Source: Ceriagrion tenellum (taxonomy: Eukaryota > Arthropoda > Insecta > Odonata > Coenagrionidae). From it: a DNA stretch of 64,000 nucleotides. Location of the stretch: positions 2,418,001 to 2,482,000 of the forward strand of contig OY720632.1 of NCBI GenBank assembly GCA_963169105.1, in the 5' to 3' direction. A model generated the notes under the pieces. That model was given only the letters and a program-made list of their open reading frames with translations. It did not search any database and was not told where the DNA came from. Below are positions 45,622-56,229 of the stretch, piece by piece; the first letter of the stretch is position 1, and every line of letters starts with the position of its first letter. A program made the position numbers and the translations under genes.

Positions 45622-47744
45622 GACAGCACCGAACTTCCTACTCTGGTGTTGTAGAACTTGCAGACTTACCAAACTTACAAACAGACAGACCAAAACATTT
45701 CCTGAGTGACTCCTCACGGAGCGTACTAATAGGAAAGGCGCTTCCGCGTCAACCCCTTTGCATTACCCGTACGCTTCGTCAGGAAATTGGCCGTCGGAAG
45801 AGGATGTGGAACCGGAGGCTGGCCGACTTTAAACCTCGAAGTCATCTTCGCCTCGGCGACAACGATAATAGATACAGCCAATCGGGGTCGCTCCTCGCCG
45901 CGGATGCCACCAGCGTCACGACGAACATCTGCGATATTTTTCGTCTCGGTCATTTTGCTACTTTGTTTATATTTTGGTTTCATCTTGAACTTTGCTTCCT
46001 TTCGAAGGTTCGGCACACTTAAACCCTCGAGTTGCGATATAAGGGCGATGGAGAGAAAACAATTTGATGAATCAAAAGTCACGAAAATCTAGTGGGTCGT
46101 TTGTGTGCCTGATTCTCGTAGCTTGTAAGTGCTGTGAGTCGTCAGATTGTCTTCCGCTGTCTCTATCCGATGCAAAATATATGAAGCTGAAAATGCCATT
46201 CCATGTTCAAGATGCGGAACAATCATTTCGCACGGAAGAGTAAAAAACGTAACCGTCAATGGTAAGTTTTTTCACTCCTCTAAAGTTATAGCGATGCGGA
46301 CACTTTTTCAAGTCATTCCCTTCCCCGTTGAGCCCCTCCCCCCCTCCTTTCCCTCCCACATCCCCTTCTCATCGCAGCCATTCGCCTCCTCAGCCGGCCT
46401 GCTCGCCGCCACGAGAGACCGATTGCGTCCTCGAAGGATTGCGATTCCGACGTGAGGTGTTGCATCGATGACCAAGATACTTAGTGAGAAGGAAAGGCAT
46501 CGCACCATCAGAAAGGCAGTGGCGAGCGACAATGGTTTGAATGGGTTGCCGGCTAACGTCTTGTTTCGGTGTATGCGACGACGCAAGAAAAACGGTCGTG
46601 GCTTTCACTTTTATTCGGTTGAATTTCCGGAGAATAGTACTGATGAACTTCTGCGATCTGAGTGGAATGATTCGATAACGACGACGTCTCCAATTTGCAC
46701 AGAATTGCAGCGTCGTTATCGCCCTCGAGAAGAAGGTATTCGCAATATTTATAGAATATTGTACAAAATCCGTAAAAATACACTCTTCAGAATCGCCCTC
46801 GAAAGCAATCGTATTCTGTTTTGCGTGTGGCTCTAATTTTGCCACTAAGTCATCTCCAGATGGTGACAGAGTCAAAAACAAGAAAGAGGTGGTCATATGG
46901 GCCTCATAAAAATATGTCGAACCTGCCTCTTCAAACATTTCACTGCATGGAAACGATCTGAACTACGAGTAATGAGTTACTTATATAAAAATTATACTCG
47001 TATAATGCCCACCCAGAATCGTTTTATTCACCGGTGCACCCTCCGCTCTCGTCATTAATTCTGAATTTGACTGCACAAATGGTACAGTTATCTTCTTTTC
47101 AACCCCCAGTAGCAAGTTGACCAGTTTTAAGTTGTTTCATAATCTACCAACGCTCCTCCTCAACTAATGGCGTTTGTGGAGCGACACATCCGCGCTCATT
47201 TGGATCCATACATCAGCCTCATAAGCCATTACTGAGTACAAATTCCGGACGAAATTGAAAAGCAATGTGGGCGGGGCATAACTTTCTCGATATGCTGTGC
47301 GTGAGGAGGGATTTCGATGAATTGAGGTCTGCTCTCCTCCTCCACAACTTGCCCCCCTACCTCTCCGCTCGCCCCAGGCATCCACCACTCGCCCCGGGCG
47401 GAGCGCAGCAGCAACCTCCACCTCCCCATTGCGAGTCCGCCTTGGCATTCGCTGACCGCGTGATTCCCCCACACTCCACCCTCCCCTCCCCCCCCCCCGT
47501 CCTTGCGCCGAGGGTGATCGGGGCGTGTCGGCCGGCCGGGACCTCCAAGAGGGAGGGCGTGGTTCTCTTCGCCCGGGACACACACGCATGCTGCGGGTAA
47601 GGGGGAATGGATGGTGGGGCGCCACTCCCGGCACCGTCCGCACCGCCCCAGCCGAGTTCCTCTCGAGTGTGTGGTGAGCTCCGGATCCCGCGGTCCGCCT
47701 CGACAGATTATCCCTCCTTTTCTTTCCTCGCACGGACGTCACTT
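45622..47744. other. Stretch without a supported gene; CpG-rich island 47265-47740
   Basis: A 182-codon minus frame (46390-46938) and a 122-codon plus frame (46468-46836) overlap on opposite strands and show no domain. A length near 180 codons is expected about once by chance in a window this size. A donor-like AATGGTAAGTTTT at 46259 follows a Cys-containing frame (AIPCSRCGTIISHGRVKNVT) with no convincing acceptor. 47265-47740 is GC-rich and open on both strands. Confidence 0.3.
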
Positions 47745-48122
47745 AAGGTAGCATCGGCGAAAATCATTTTACTTATAAATCAATGAATTTGGTCTCATTT
47801 ATAGAAAAATATCTTACCCTTCCAATGACACCAAAAATTCTACCCCTTACCTCATTACTTTCAGAGATATTTGCCAGATAATACAACAGCCCTTTTACAT
47901 GAGAAATGGTACGTGCATGCACTCCAGAGAGACCTTATATTAAAAAAGAGGCATTCCCTACACTTAGATAACTTACCATTTCTGTCATATAAAACTATGT
48001 TATTGCACCATTAACATTGCAATATTTAATCGATGTGTCCTCCAGCTGGTGAAATTAAAACGTAAAATTCGAATATGGTCTCTATTATGACTAGGGTATG
48101 ACTATCTCGCTCGGACTACCTT
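47745..48122 (+). mobile_element. Family A element, copy A12, internally deleted
   Basis: TTAA is present on both sides (ACTTAAGGTAG and CTACCTTAAGT). About 180 bp is missing between CTACACTTAGAT and AACTTACCATTTCTGTCATA, just upstream of the hairpin. Confidence 0.85.
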
Positions 48123-48289
48123 AAGTTTACACCCATCACTATTGAAATTTAAAAACGTTCCAATCAAGTATGCATCATAGAATATTACATCATTCCGTTA
48201 CCTGCTTATAAGTTCATACCAGTGATATTCCGAGAACTTCCGGCACTCTTTTCGTGTCCATCATCGGTGTGATCTCCAAAATATACGAG

Positions 48290-48370
48290 GAAAATATAAT
48301 TTATCATTAAAGCTGCTCAATAGAAAGGTCTCTTATTCGCACTATGGGATGGATGAATGGGTGAGAAAGG
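48290..48370 (+). repeat. Dispersed repeat Q, copy 1
   Basis: TTTATCATTAAAGCTGCTCA, ATAGAAAGGTCTCTTATTCG, CACTATGGGATGGATGAATG and GGTGAGAAAGG match 49770-49847 in direct orientation. Confidence 0.7.
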
Positions 48371-49690
48371 AATGAATGGACCAAAGTCAATTAATATACC
48401 TCTTTGGTAAGATTTCTGATCAGGATTACGCAAGAAGAATTGTACAAGGTCTTTCACGAGTCATCAATAGATTTCAGCCTCATGATTTGAAATCCCCATC
48501 AGCGGTGATTTCAACTCTCGATGATGAAGGGTATCACGAAATATTTTGAATAGCCTAAGTACTGTTGCAATTAGGATTTTTTTCAACTTGCACGGACGGA
48601 AATCCATAGTTCGAGAAAACTTGAGGTCGAGAGTAGATCACTTTTGCACGAGGGAACATCACTTGCCAGTCACGGTCCCACCACTCCTCGCCTTCCGACG
48701 CCACCTTCCATCGCCCCTCCATTTCCCACCGCCGCCCGCCGTCTCCTCCCGGTCCAACCTCCCTTCGGAGCGGGCGAACCCCTTTCGGGTGCCCACGCCC
48801 CGACCTTGATATCCTCAGCCAACTCCACCCTCCTTCACTCCCGCCTCTTGCGTTCTCGATCGATTTGGAAATCGACCCCTGACTGCCCACCACGACCTCG
48901 ACGCATCTCGCGCCTGACCCCGACATCGCCCCCATCCACGGAGACCCACGGTAACGGCGACTCGGGGCGGTCAATCCAAGGCCACCGAGATATTTCATTT
49001 GTACATGTCTTGGCGGAGATCCTCGCGTCGCGGTGGGCGGCGGAGTGGACCACGGGAGGCTGAATGAGTCACACTTGCGTCTCGGCGATTCGGCGAATGT
49101 ACTCGTGACGGGACGCTCGTTCATTTTTGAAGCTGCGCGTGAAAGTAGGGCTTGCGTGAGGGCGGCCCACACGCACGCTTTGGGCCTCGGCTGAATCTCG
49201 AGTCGACAGCCCACGCAGCGGTGCGCATTTACCGACGCTGACGTAAATAAATATTCATCAACGATTTCACTTTGGATATCGGACCTCAGTATCCGAAACG
49301 ATTAGCTGAGAACTTTGAATGCGGACTTACTTCAGGACTTTCGGTTGATATAAGGGGAATATATGATCTAAAGCGTGCCTATTTGAGAGCTAAATTTGGC
49401 GAAAGCTTCAGATAACTTTATGCTTTGCAGTCTCCTCGTGTTATTCAGCGTCTCCTTTACATCCACCCACACATGATCTTCGCGGCATTACAGTGTTCAG
49501 GAGTTCCATACATGTCACCCATTGAGGTGCTACACCCACCCATTACGCACACATTGAGGTGTTTCACGCACAATTCACCAGCAAATGTGGCGCGCGGATT
49601 TTCCCGTGTTCGATTTTCGGCAGCGCACTCGGGTGTAGGCTTCAGTGGTCGTCGCCATGCACGGTTTTCCCCGACGACGGACAGAGCGGC
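48371..49690. other. Stretch without a supported gene; GC-rich island 48640-49060
   Basis: A 219-codon minus frame (48555-49214) and plus frames of 87-139 codons overlap in GC-rich sequence. The products are Arg/Pro/Ser-rich without recognisable motifs. It could be a CpG-type regulatory region; no specific element is visible. Confidence 0.3.
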
Positions 49691-49850
49691 GGCGACTTCC
49701 AAGGCCGCCCGGATTCGAGTCCGGGTTGCCTTGCATCTTCGATCAGTCCTCCGGATTCATCCAAAGGTATAAACTTATCATTGAAGTGGCTCAAAAGAAA
49801 GGTCTCTTATTCGCACTATGGAATGAATGAATGGGTGGGAAAGGGATAGT
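49691..49850 (+). mobile_element. SINE-like B box fused to dispersed repeat Q, copy 2
   Basis: GCCGCCCGGATTCGAGTCCG near 49703 contains a Pol III B-box-like GATTCGAGTCC with a T-arm-like stem. It is followed by CCGGATTCATCCAAAGG and then repeat Q (ATCATTGAAGTGGCTCAAAA, GAAAGGTCTCTTATTCGCAC, AATGAATGGGTGGGAAAGG). Repeat Q may be the body of an uncharacterised SINE family. Confidence 0.4.
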
Positions 49851-50890
49851 CGTACCGAAGGATACGCAAGAATGCATATGTAGATGCAAAATGGAATTAA
49901 GCATATCAGTTGTAAGTTACTAGAGATAAGTATGGGTGATAAACAGTAAGATAAGTATTGGCGTATTTTTATTCATTTTCCGTAAGAGCGCTCATTTCAA
50001 ATTCAGCCATGAAAGTGAACTGATACCTGGAAAAAAATGGTATTTCATCACGGCGATGAGAGTGTTTGATGTTATTTAACCTGATTGAATATCGGTATTC
50101 AAAAAGCTGAAGGCAAAATGACTGTGACCAAAAAGCACTGATTTTGGTGCGCTCAATTGTGCCAATTGACTCAAAAGGAAAAACTGTTATCAGTACTTCA
50201 GGTTTCTCAGAATATACTCAAGGCCAACACCTCAACGGTCCCACGCCCTGATACGGTTAATTGAGAGCATGAGCAACGAATCACATATATTCCAGATGAA
50301 ATGGCTCGAGTTATTTGGGATTTTTTCTCTACAAACCTGTTTAATGTGATTCCGCTCTTTCATATCGACCACAAGGCACTTGCCAACCAGTCGCAGAGAG
50401 CCTTGAGCCGACAAAATTGAAGGCAAGTTTTTGCAAGAGTGTCCTCTTCAACCTCATTGGGCGCAGCGGATCATAAGCTCGTGACCTTTCCGTCACTGTC
50501 GAGGCAGCTGTCCCGTCAGATCGGACTGTCGGGAAGGACTCTGGACCGCTCATCCCACTCCATCCCCTTCCATATCGCCTCACATTCCCGCCTTCCCCTC
50601 CCCTCCCCTCCCTCGACCGACACACCTCACCTCGCGTATCCTCGCACTTCCTCGTACATTTGCCTACGAATGCCCGCGACCTTCGACCACCACTCGAAAT
50701 TTCAGATTCTCCCATGTGAAGGAGCGCAATTGTTCGATCGAGATGCAGCGCAGGTATTAATGCTTTCTTTCCCTGGCAACACGAACTACAAATACGCGTG
50801 ACGTCTCATTTCACTACTGACAGTCGCTCATGTAAGATAGATTCCACTTTCTCAGGCGATATGTTGTAGAACAGCATTTTCATTGATACA
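49851..50890. other. Stretch without a recognised gene; C-rich 50560-50640
   Basis: AT-rich up to about 50430, then a CT-rich block with overlapping frames of 120-124 codons on opposite strands and no recognisable product. Confidence 0.35.
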
Positions 50891-50927
50891 CAAAGATATC
50901 GTACTGTCTATCTTTTATTACAAAATT

Positions 50928-50970
50928 GTACTACACGTGTTTCGACTGTCTTGCAGTCATCATCAGGTAC
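50928..50970 (-). ncRNA. Hammerhead-ribozyme-like motif, left arm
   Basis: Minus-strand order: GTAC, CTGATGA, T, GACTG, CAAGA, CAGTC, GAAAC, ACGT, GTA, GTAC. This gives stem I GUAC/GUAC, the invariant CUGAUGA and GAAA boxes, a five-base-pair stem II, a two-base-pair stem III (AC/GU) with a four-base loop, and a GUA cleavage triplet. The only departure from the consensus is one extra U between CUGAUGA and stem II. This is the best ribozyme candidate in the window. Confidence 0.55.
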
Positions 50971-51261
50971 GAATAATCTTTCACATAACCAGACATGTGC
51001 ATATATATTTCACCTCCTCCAACAAACCACCCTCCCCCCTCCTTCCATTTTTCTCCCACCTGTCTTTCTTTATCCTTCCTCAGTGTGACGCAGGTCTGGA
51101 GTGTTGGCGGACTTGGTTTGGACGATCATATCCCTATTATGATTTTAGCCTTCCCCTCCTATCCTTCCTCCTTGTCCCCCATCTCAACATCTCCTCACTA
51201 CTGTGTTTTGGCCAATGCATCTCGCAATATTTATGCACATGTCTGGTTGTGTGAAAGATTA

Positions 51262-51311
51262 GTCGCACCTGATGATGACTGCAAGACAGTCGGAACACAT
51301 GTAAGTGCGAC
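51262..51311 (+). ncRNA. Hammerhead-ribozyme-like motif, right arm
   Basis: Order: GTCGCAC, CTGATGA, T, GACTG, CAAGA, CAGTC, GGAAC, ACAT, GTA, A, GTGCGAC. Stem I is seven base pairs (GUCGCAC/GUGCGAC). Compared with the left arm, GCAC/GTGC replaces GTAC/GTAC, a C-G to U-A change that keeps pairing. The GAAA box reads GGAA and an extra A follows the GUA, so this copy is probably inactive. Confidence 0.5.
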
Positions 51312-51347
51312 ACATTGCAATAAAAGGTGGACATTACGATATCTTTG

Positions 51348-52390
51348 CGGCTCATGTAAGAGTTAATCGAGCGTATAATTTTTTAAAGGCGTCTTCCGGC
51401 CCAATTATTTTTTATTCGTCGCCATTTCAAAGCTCTAAATATTAACGTGACATAACTTTCAAACGCCATTACCAACTGAGGCAAAGTTCAGGCCTCGAGG
51501 AAAAAAATCTGGCATTCAATACCACAATGAGGGTGCACAATGTGGTTTTCGGAGCGCATGAGCTAATGTCCCATTTCCGTACGTGTCCCATTTCCGTACG
51601 TGAAGTGAAAGGAGAACGATGGAAACAAGCATTTACTCTTTGCGTGCTCGAATAAGAATGACTGGAAGTGATAATGCCTATCCGGAAGCACAATGAAATT
51701 GAAAAAATTGATTCAAAAGTAGTTTTAGAAACAACAGGGTATTGTGGTTTTTTTCCAAATAGAAAACATGAAATTACTTCACAAAATAAATGTCATCTCT
51801 ATAGTGAGAAACGCTAGCAAAAGGAAGGAAGGCTTAATTAATTTATTAATCCGACGGCATTGACAGCGCTAGAGAGAGAATATACGTCAGCCAGATGAAT
51901 GCACTGAAAAATGTATATCACAAGACTGTGTGAGGCAGAAAACAATTCAATAGCTCTCTTAAGTGGTTAAGCGATAAATGGGGAAACGAACTGTTCAGTG
52001 GAAGTTAGGAGGAACAAATACGATCTCCTTTTTCCATGACAACACGGAGGCTATTGAATTGTCATTGATTTGTGACGTCACCGGGCCAGACCATTCTCAA
52101 CTGCAGAATGCTAAGATGGAGGAGATGATGAAAATGGGGAAAGCACTTGCGGGACCTCGGAAGGAAGCGGAGGTAGAGAAGGCGGCGGCCTTTCCACTGA
52201 AACACGTCCTCCTGGTCCAGGTGAAGGTCGCATCTCCAAGGGCGTGGTCACCTGAACCAACCCCTTTCCCTCCCTTTCCCAGCGTCCAATCCCTCACCCT
52301 CCAAAATCCAAACATCCCGCTCCAACGCCCGAAGCCGAAAATCTTATTTCACCAGCCTCTCGCCTTTCTTGGGCAACACCGAAGGCTTAC
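51348..52390. other. Stretch without a recognised gene
   Basis: A 192-codon plus frame (51978-52556) runs into SINE S1b, so its last 55 or so codons are repeat. The first part (MGKRTVQWKLGG onward, with a Lys/Glu-rich segment) has no recognisable domain. A 17 bp tandem duplication lies at 51567-51600. Confidence 0.35.
51567..51600. repeat. 17 bp tandem duplication
   Basis: TGTCCCATTTCCGTACG is present twice in tandem without mismatch, suggesting a recent slippage or duplication. Confidence 0.95.
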
Positions 52391-52696
52391 GGGGATCGAG
52401 TTGGCGTCGTGGCCAGAGCGCTCGCCCACCCCACTGGCGGCCAGGGTTCAAATCCAAGCAGAGGAGAATGTTTTTCAGAGGATTCCCGATCCCTACTTGA
52501 GGGTCTTGCGGAGGGCACTTCATGTACAGTACTCCGTCTGTCGGATGAGACGTTAAACCGTGGTCCCCTTGGCGCCTTTCATTAAGAGTAGGCTAATGCC
52601 GCCGCCGGGTTTCCATCCACTCTTCCTCCCTTACCCATCCCCTATGGCGCAAATGACCTTGGCCGTCAGTCTCCTCTCCAAATATATCCAATCCAA
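52391..52696 (+). mobile_element. Family S1 SINE, copy S1b
   Basis: Full-length copy: head GGGATCGAGTTGGCGTCGTG, B box GGGTTCAAATCC, GGATGAGACGTTAAACCGTG, TTAAGAGTAGGCTAATGCCG, GGCGCAAATGACCTTGGCC, tail CCAATCC. It is inverted relative to S1c, which lies about 390 bp downstream. Confidence 0.85.
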
Positions 52697-53086
52697 AGGC
52701 TTATAAGTGCCTGCTGGACGACGAATGATTACTTTGGCTGGGATATTTCATCCCTATGGATATGAAATTCCTTTAACAAGGTCTGACACGTTTGTGGCAG
52801 TGTCTACCACTTGGGCTTTCTTGGGACAGCAAATTTGATTCAACAATCTTGGCCTCGGAAGTAATGCACTCCGCGCATTTCGCGGATCAAACACCACAAA
52901 GTCTTTGGGTGGAACTTGAATTTGACTAAAATCTGAAATTGGATGATCAAATGATAAAATGCTATAAAAATTCAGGTAACAATGCATTTTTCAAAGAATG
53001 GCAATATTTAGAAAAAATGATAAATATACTCAATTCAAAAATATTTCATGAAATCACGAAACCTTAATTTTATTAGTACGATATTA
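52697..53086. other. Spacer between inverted SINEs
   Basis: About 390 bp of unique-looking AT-rich sequence with one 77-codon minus frame (52754-52987) of no recognisable type. Confidence 0.35.
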
Positions 53087-53391
53087 GATTGGACATATTT
53101 GAAGAGGAGACCGACGGCCAAATTCATTTGCGCCATAGGGGATGGGTAAGGGAGGAAGAGTGGATGGAAACCCGGCGTCGACATTAGCCTGCTCTTGACG
53201 AAAGGCTCCAAGGGGACCACGGTTTAACGTCTCATCCGACAGACGGAGTACTTTTACTTGAAGTGCCCTCCACAAGACACTCGAATAGGGATCGGGTTTT
53301 CTCTAGAAAAACATCCGCCTCCACAGGGATTTGAACCCTGGCCGCCCGTGTGGTAGGCGAGTACCCTAGCCACCACACCAATCCGATCCCC
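53087..53391 (-). mobile_element. Family S1 SINE, copy S1c
   Basis: Full-length minus-strand copy: GGGATCGGATTGGTGTGGTG head, B box GGGTTCAAATCCC, GGATGAGACGTTAAACCGTG, AAGAGCAGGCTAATGTCG, ATTTGGCCGTCGGTCTCCTC. On sequence inspection it is among the closest to S1b and S1d. Confidence 0.85.
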
Positions 53392-54375
53392 GTTTATACG
53401 TGTTACCATATATTTTATGCTTTTCTGCATTTAGTGAATGCTGATCCAGTATTCCCAGAGGTCATAGTGTATCACATCCCACCATTTATCAGTAGTTAAT
53501 TAGGGAAGCCATAAGTAAGTTATAATTAGCTGTTAGTTTGTCAGTTTACTAGGAAGATATTTTTCGTTTCATTATCAGCCTGAAAAAACAGCACTGACAT
53601 ATTGGCAAACGCTGAATTTGTCACATCACACATTCCCTCGATACCAGAAATAATTATGGTGTCGTGAGTAACTGAAATGAAAGGAGGAGGTGTTGGTCTA
53701 CGCGGTTTATTTCCCAATTAAATTCAAAAATTTCCAATAGAATACGTTTTAATGAGGCCCACTGCTCTGTCTCTATCTTTTCTGGAATTCCCAATGCGGA
53801 GAAATGTGGAGGTAGCATCACACTTCCTTTCAGTCTATGGTTACAACGTCCGGAGTCTCACGAACTAAATTTCCTTCCATTAACTTCAGAAGAAAAATTC
53901 TTGGTTTTCTCTTTATATAAATCAGAGGAGATGGGGAAAAGATATTGTATCTTGAAGTTTAAGCAAACGTCAGTATTTATCTCGTCCGTGATATCATTCT
54001 TGTGAATGAGTAAATTAGATTGCAACTGTTTAATCCTGGCTGCATACACCATTCACACGATAGGATTATCAGATACGTCCTTCCGGTTTACCGGTACTTG
54101 TAGGGTGGCGTAAACTGGAAACTGAACGACTTGGGTGAGTCTGGTGCCATGTCGAGTTTCCAAGCTACGGAGATGCCCTGTGTGTGCTGTAGTCACACTG
54201 GAGATGGCAGTCTCCAGGCAATTGGACCATTTCCACCGGCGGGGTTATTCGGAATGCGATGGAAGATGAAGTAGATAGAGTTCCAGAGTCCGATAATATC
54301 CTTTTTTAACAAAATTTCACTCAAATCAATTTGAAAATCCATCCACCGGGGAAACTGAAACACTAAAAATCACGC
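53392..54375. other. Stretch without a recognised gene
   Basis: AT-rich; no open frame above 65 codons and no repeat recognised. Confidence 0.35.
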
Positions 54376-54550
54376 GCGTCCAGAGTTCAAATCCCGGCAG
54401 AAGAGGATGTTTTCCAGAGGAAACCCGATCTCTACTTGAGTGTCTTGCGGAGGGCACTTCAAGTACAGTACTCCGTCTGTCGGATGAGACGTTAAACCGT
54501 GGTCCCCTTGGCGCCTTTCGTTAAGACCAGGCTAAATATCCAATCCAATC
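54376..54550 (+). mobile_element. Family S1 SINE, copy S1d, truncated and internally deleted
   Basis: Starts at the B box (CAGAGTTCAAATCCCGGCAG), keeps GGATGAGACGTTAAACCGTG and ends abruptly after AAGACCAGGCTAA, which joins directly to the tail ATATCCAATCCAATCC. About 110 bp of the 3' body is missing. Confidence 0.8.
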
Positions 54551-56229
54551 CCTTCATTCGCCGAGTGAGCTAACGATGGCCGTCGAATGGATGAGAGATG
54601 GAAGGTCCCTGCCAGAGGGAGGCTTCATCGGGGGGGTGGAGGGCAATCGGTGGGAGGGCGCCAATCGGCGGAGGGGTCTGCGTGTGCACAAGGAGCGGCG
54701 CCGGAAGCGGCGGACGTGAGCGCATCTCGCAGTCGGCACGCGTGCTGCGACCCCTGCGTCTGGTGGGACGGGAGGGCTGCGGCGTGTTGGCACCCGGAGG
54801 AGCCCTTCACTCCCATGGGGAGGAGGGTTCGAGGAGGACTCGAGGGGAAGCGAATGGTCCCGCTCAATCGAACCGGTTGTTGGGAACCTTTCTTTCCGTC
54901 CAACCGAGACGAGAGTGTCGCGGAGACAGCGAAGCCTCGAAGGTCGCATGAGCGAGATTTTAACACACTCATAACAGAGACCGCATCCGAACCTTATTTC
55001 TTAAATCCAGCAGCGGTAAGAAGCATGGAGTGATTATTGCAATATTAAATATCGCCATATAGGACTGAGCTCCTCAGTAATCAACTAAATAGATGTGCAT
55101 TAGTCCTGAGACTTATTTTTTCACGTATTACGCTGAAAACGCCTTCGTGACTGAAGGTATTTTGCAAATATGTGAAAACTACTGCGCACAGCTATTCAAG
55201 TATCATAAAAAATGATTGATAATTTATGTAAAGTACACACAGTTATTTTTCCGACAAGATGTAATCGTTACGACTTCCTCACAGTTTAAATGAAGTCTCT
55301 CTCGAGTACCTACATATAGCTATCATTTTCCATTGATAATGTTTAATAATTTTTTTAAAATATCTGAAATTTTAGTTCTGTACGTGGCTGAAATTGGGCA
55401 TCTACGGAATGACAAGAGACATTTTCCTTGGTAAGGATGTCAAATTCTTTCAATCCAAAAGAGAAATAATATCTCTATGTTACTATCGTAGGATTCCCTT
55501 CGGGGAATTGCGCGCTTAACTGAAGAACGGACGCATTAATAGCCGAGCCACCAGACGACCACTGCACCATCAAGGATTCCCGTTTCCAGAAGGTAAACTT
55601 TTCTAGAGTGGAGACGCCTTGCGGGAACAAGCGCTATCGTTTGACAGTAACAGACAGTTCCACGAGAACCTCCGGGAAACGCCTCAGGTTCTTCGATAGC
55701 ACGGTGGTCTGCAATTAGGTAGGATATTTGAAAGTCCGAGATACGATTCCTAGTTTAAACAAAACCTTTTTCCACAAACGATTTTCGACTTATTCTTGAT
55801 CGTCCATCACGGGAGATAAAGGCTATAGGGGAAATAGGGGCGCGAGTAATTTCTATTTCATGCATATTTATACATATGCTGCCATTACTGCGTTATGACT
55901 TATGTGAGTATACTCTTTATCGTGGGATAGTTTTCATCAGAACGACCGGCTAGTTGGAACTAACACAATTTGAAAACTAACCAACCACGAAAATTACATG
56001 ACATCCGCTCCAATTCTCAGAAAAATAGTTTCCCACAATTTAAAATTACCCTTGGTAAGACTATTATGAATGAGCAAAGCGATGCCCAAGGGGGGGGGAC
56101 TAATGACCACGATTACTAGGACGGTAGTTGTCCAAAATGACTCCTAGAACAGCGAAAATACACTGTCTACGGGACGGCCTATGTCATGGGTGCTTAAAAA
56201 AGATGTATAGACTGAATGAACTGATGCGT
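54551..56229. other. Stretch without a supported gene; GC-rich island 54580-54960
   Basis: A 148-codon plus frame (54587-55033) ends near a donor-like GCGGTAAGAAG (55013), but overlapping frames of 115-131 codons on the opposite strand and in a second frame make coding doubtful; the product is Gly/Arg/Ala-rich. Weak tRNA-like A-box sequences near 55560 lack a B box. The rest is AT-rich. Confidence 0.3.

Larger units (their letters stand above)
50891..51347. mobile_element. Foldback element with a hammerhead-like motif in each arm (Penelope-like terminus candidate)
   Basis: Inverted arms 50891-51010 and 51226-51347 (about 120 bp each) match along their length, for example CAAAGATATCGTACTGTCTA against the complement of AGGTGGACATTACGATATCT, and AATCTTTCACATAACCAGAC against GTCTGGTTGTGTGAAAGATT. 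The spacer is a C-rich segment of about 215 bp with no coding capacity. Each arm carries a hammerhead-like motif (50928-50970 minus, 51262-51311 plus). Penelope-like retroelements are known to have direct or inverted terminal repeats carrying minimal hammerheads, so this may be a non-autonomous derivative. No reverse transcriptase of that family is seen in the window. Confidence 0.7.

Noticed and set aside
46147..46262. Possible exon ending at a donor-like AATGGTAAGT, containing CSRCG
   Set aside because: No convincing acceptor or second exon; a single C-x-x-C pair is not evidence of a domain.
46390..46938. 182-codon open frame on the minus strand (and a 122-codon frame on the plus strand over it)
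   Set aside because: Balanced composition makes it less obviously an artefact, but one frame of this length is expected by chance in 64 kb. The product has no recognisable motif, and the opposite strand is also open.
48555..49214. 219-codon minus-strand open frame
   Set aside because: GC-rich region open on both strands; Arg/Pro/Ser-rich product without a domain.
51978..52556. 192-codon open frame with a Lys/Glu-rich segment
   Set aside because: Its last third is SINE S1b and the rest has no recognisable domain.
54587..55033. 148-codon frame followed by a donor-like GCGGTAAG
   Set aside because: Three frames are open in the same GC-rich block, with overlapping opposite-strand frames and a low-complexity product.
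55530..55580. A-box-like sequence on the minus strand
   Set aside because: No B box at the expected distance and no match to the S1 or S2 bodies.
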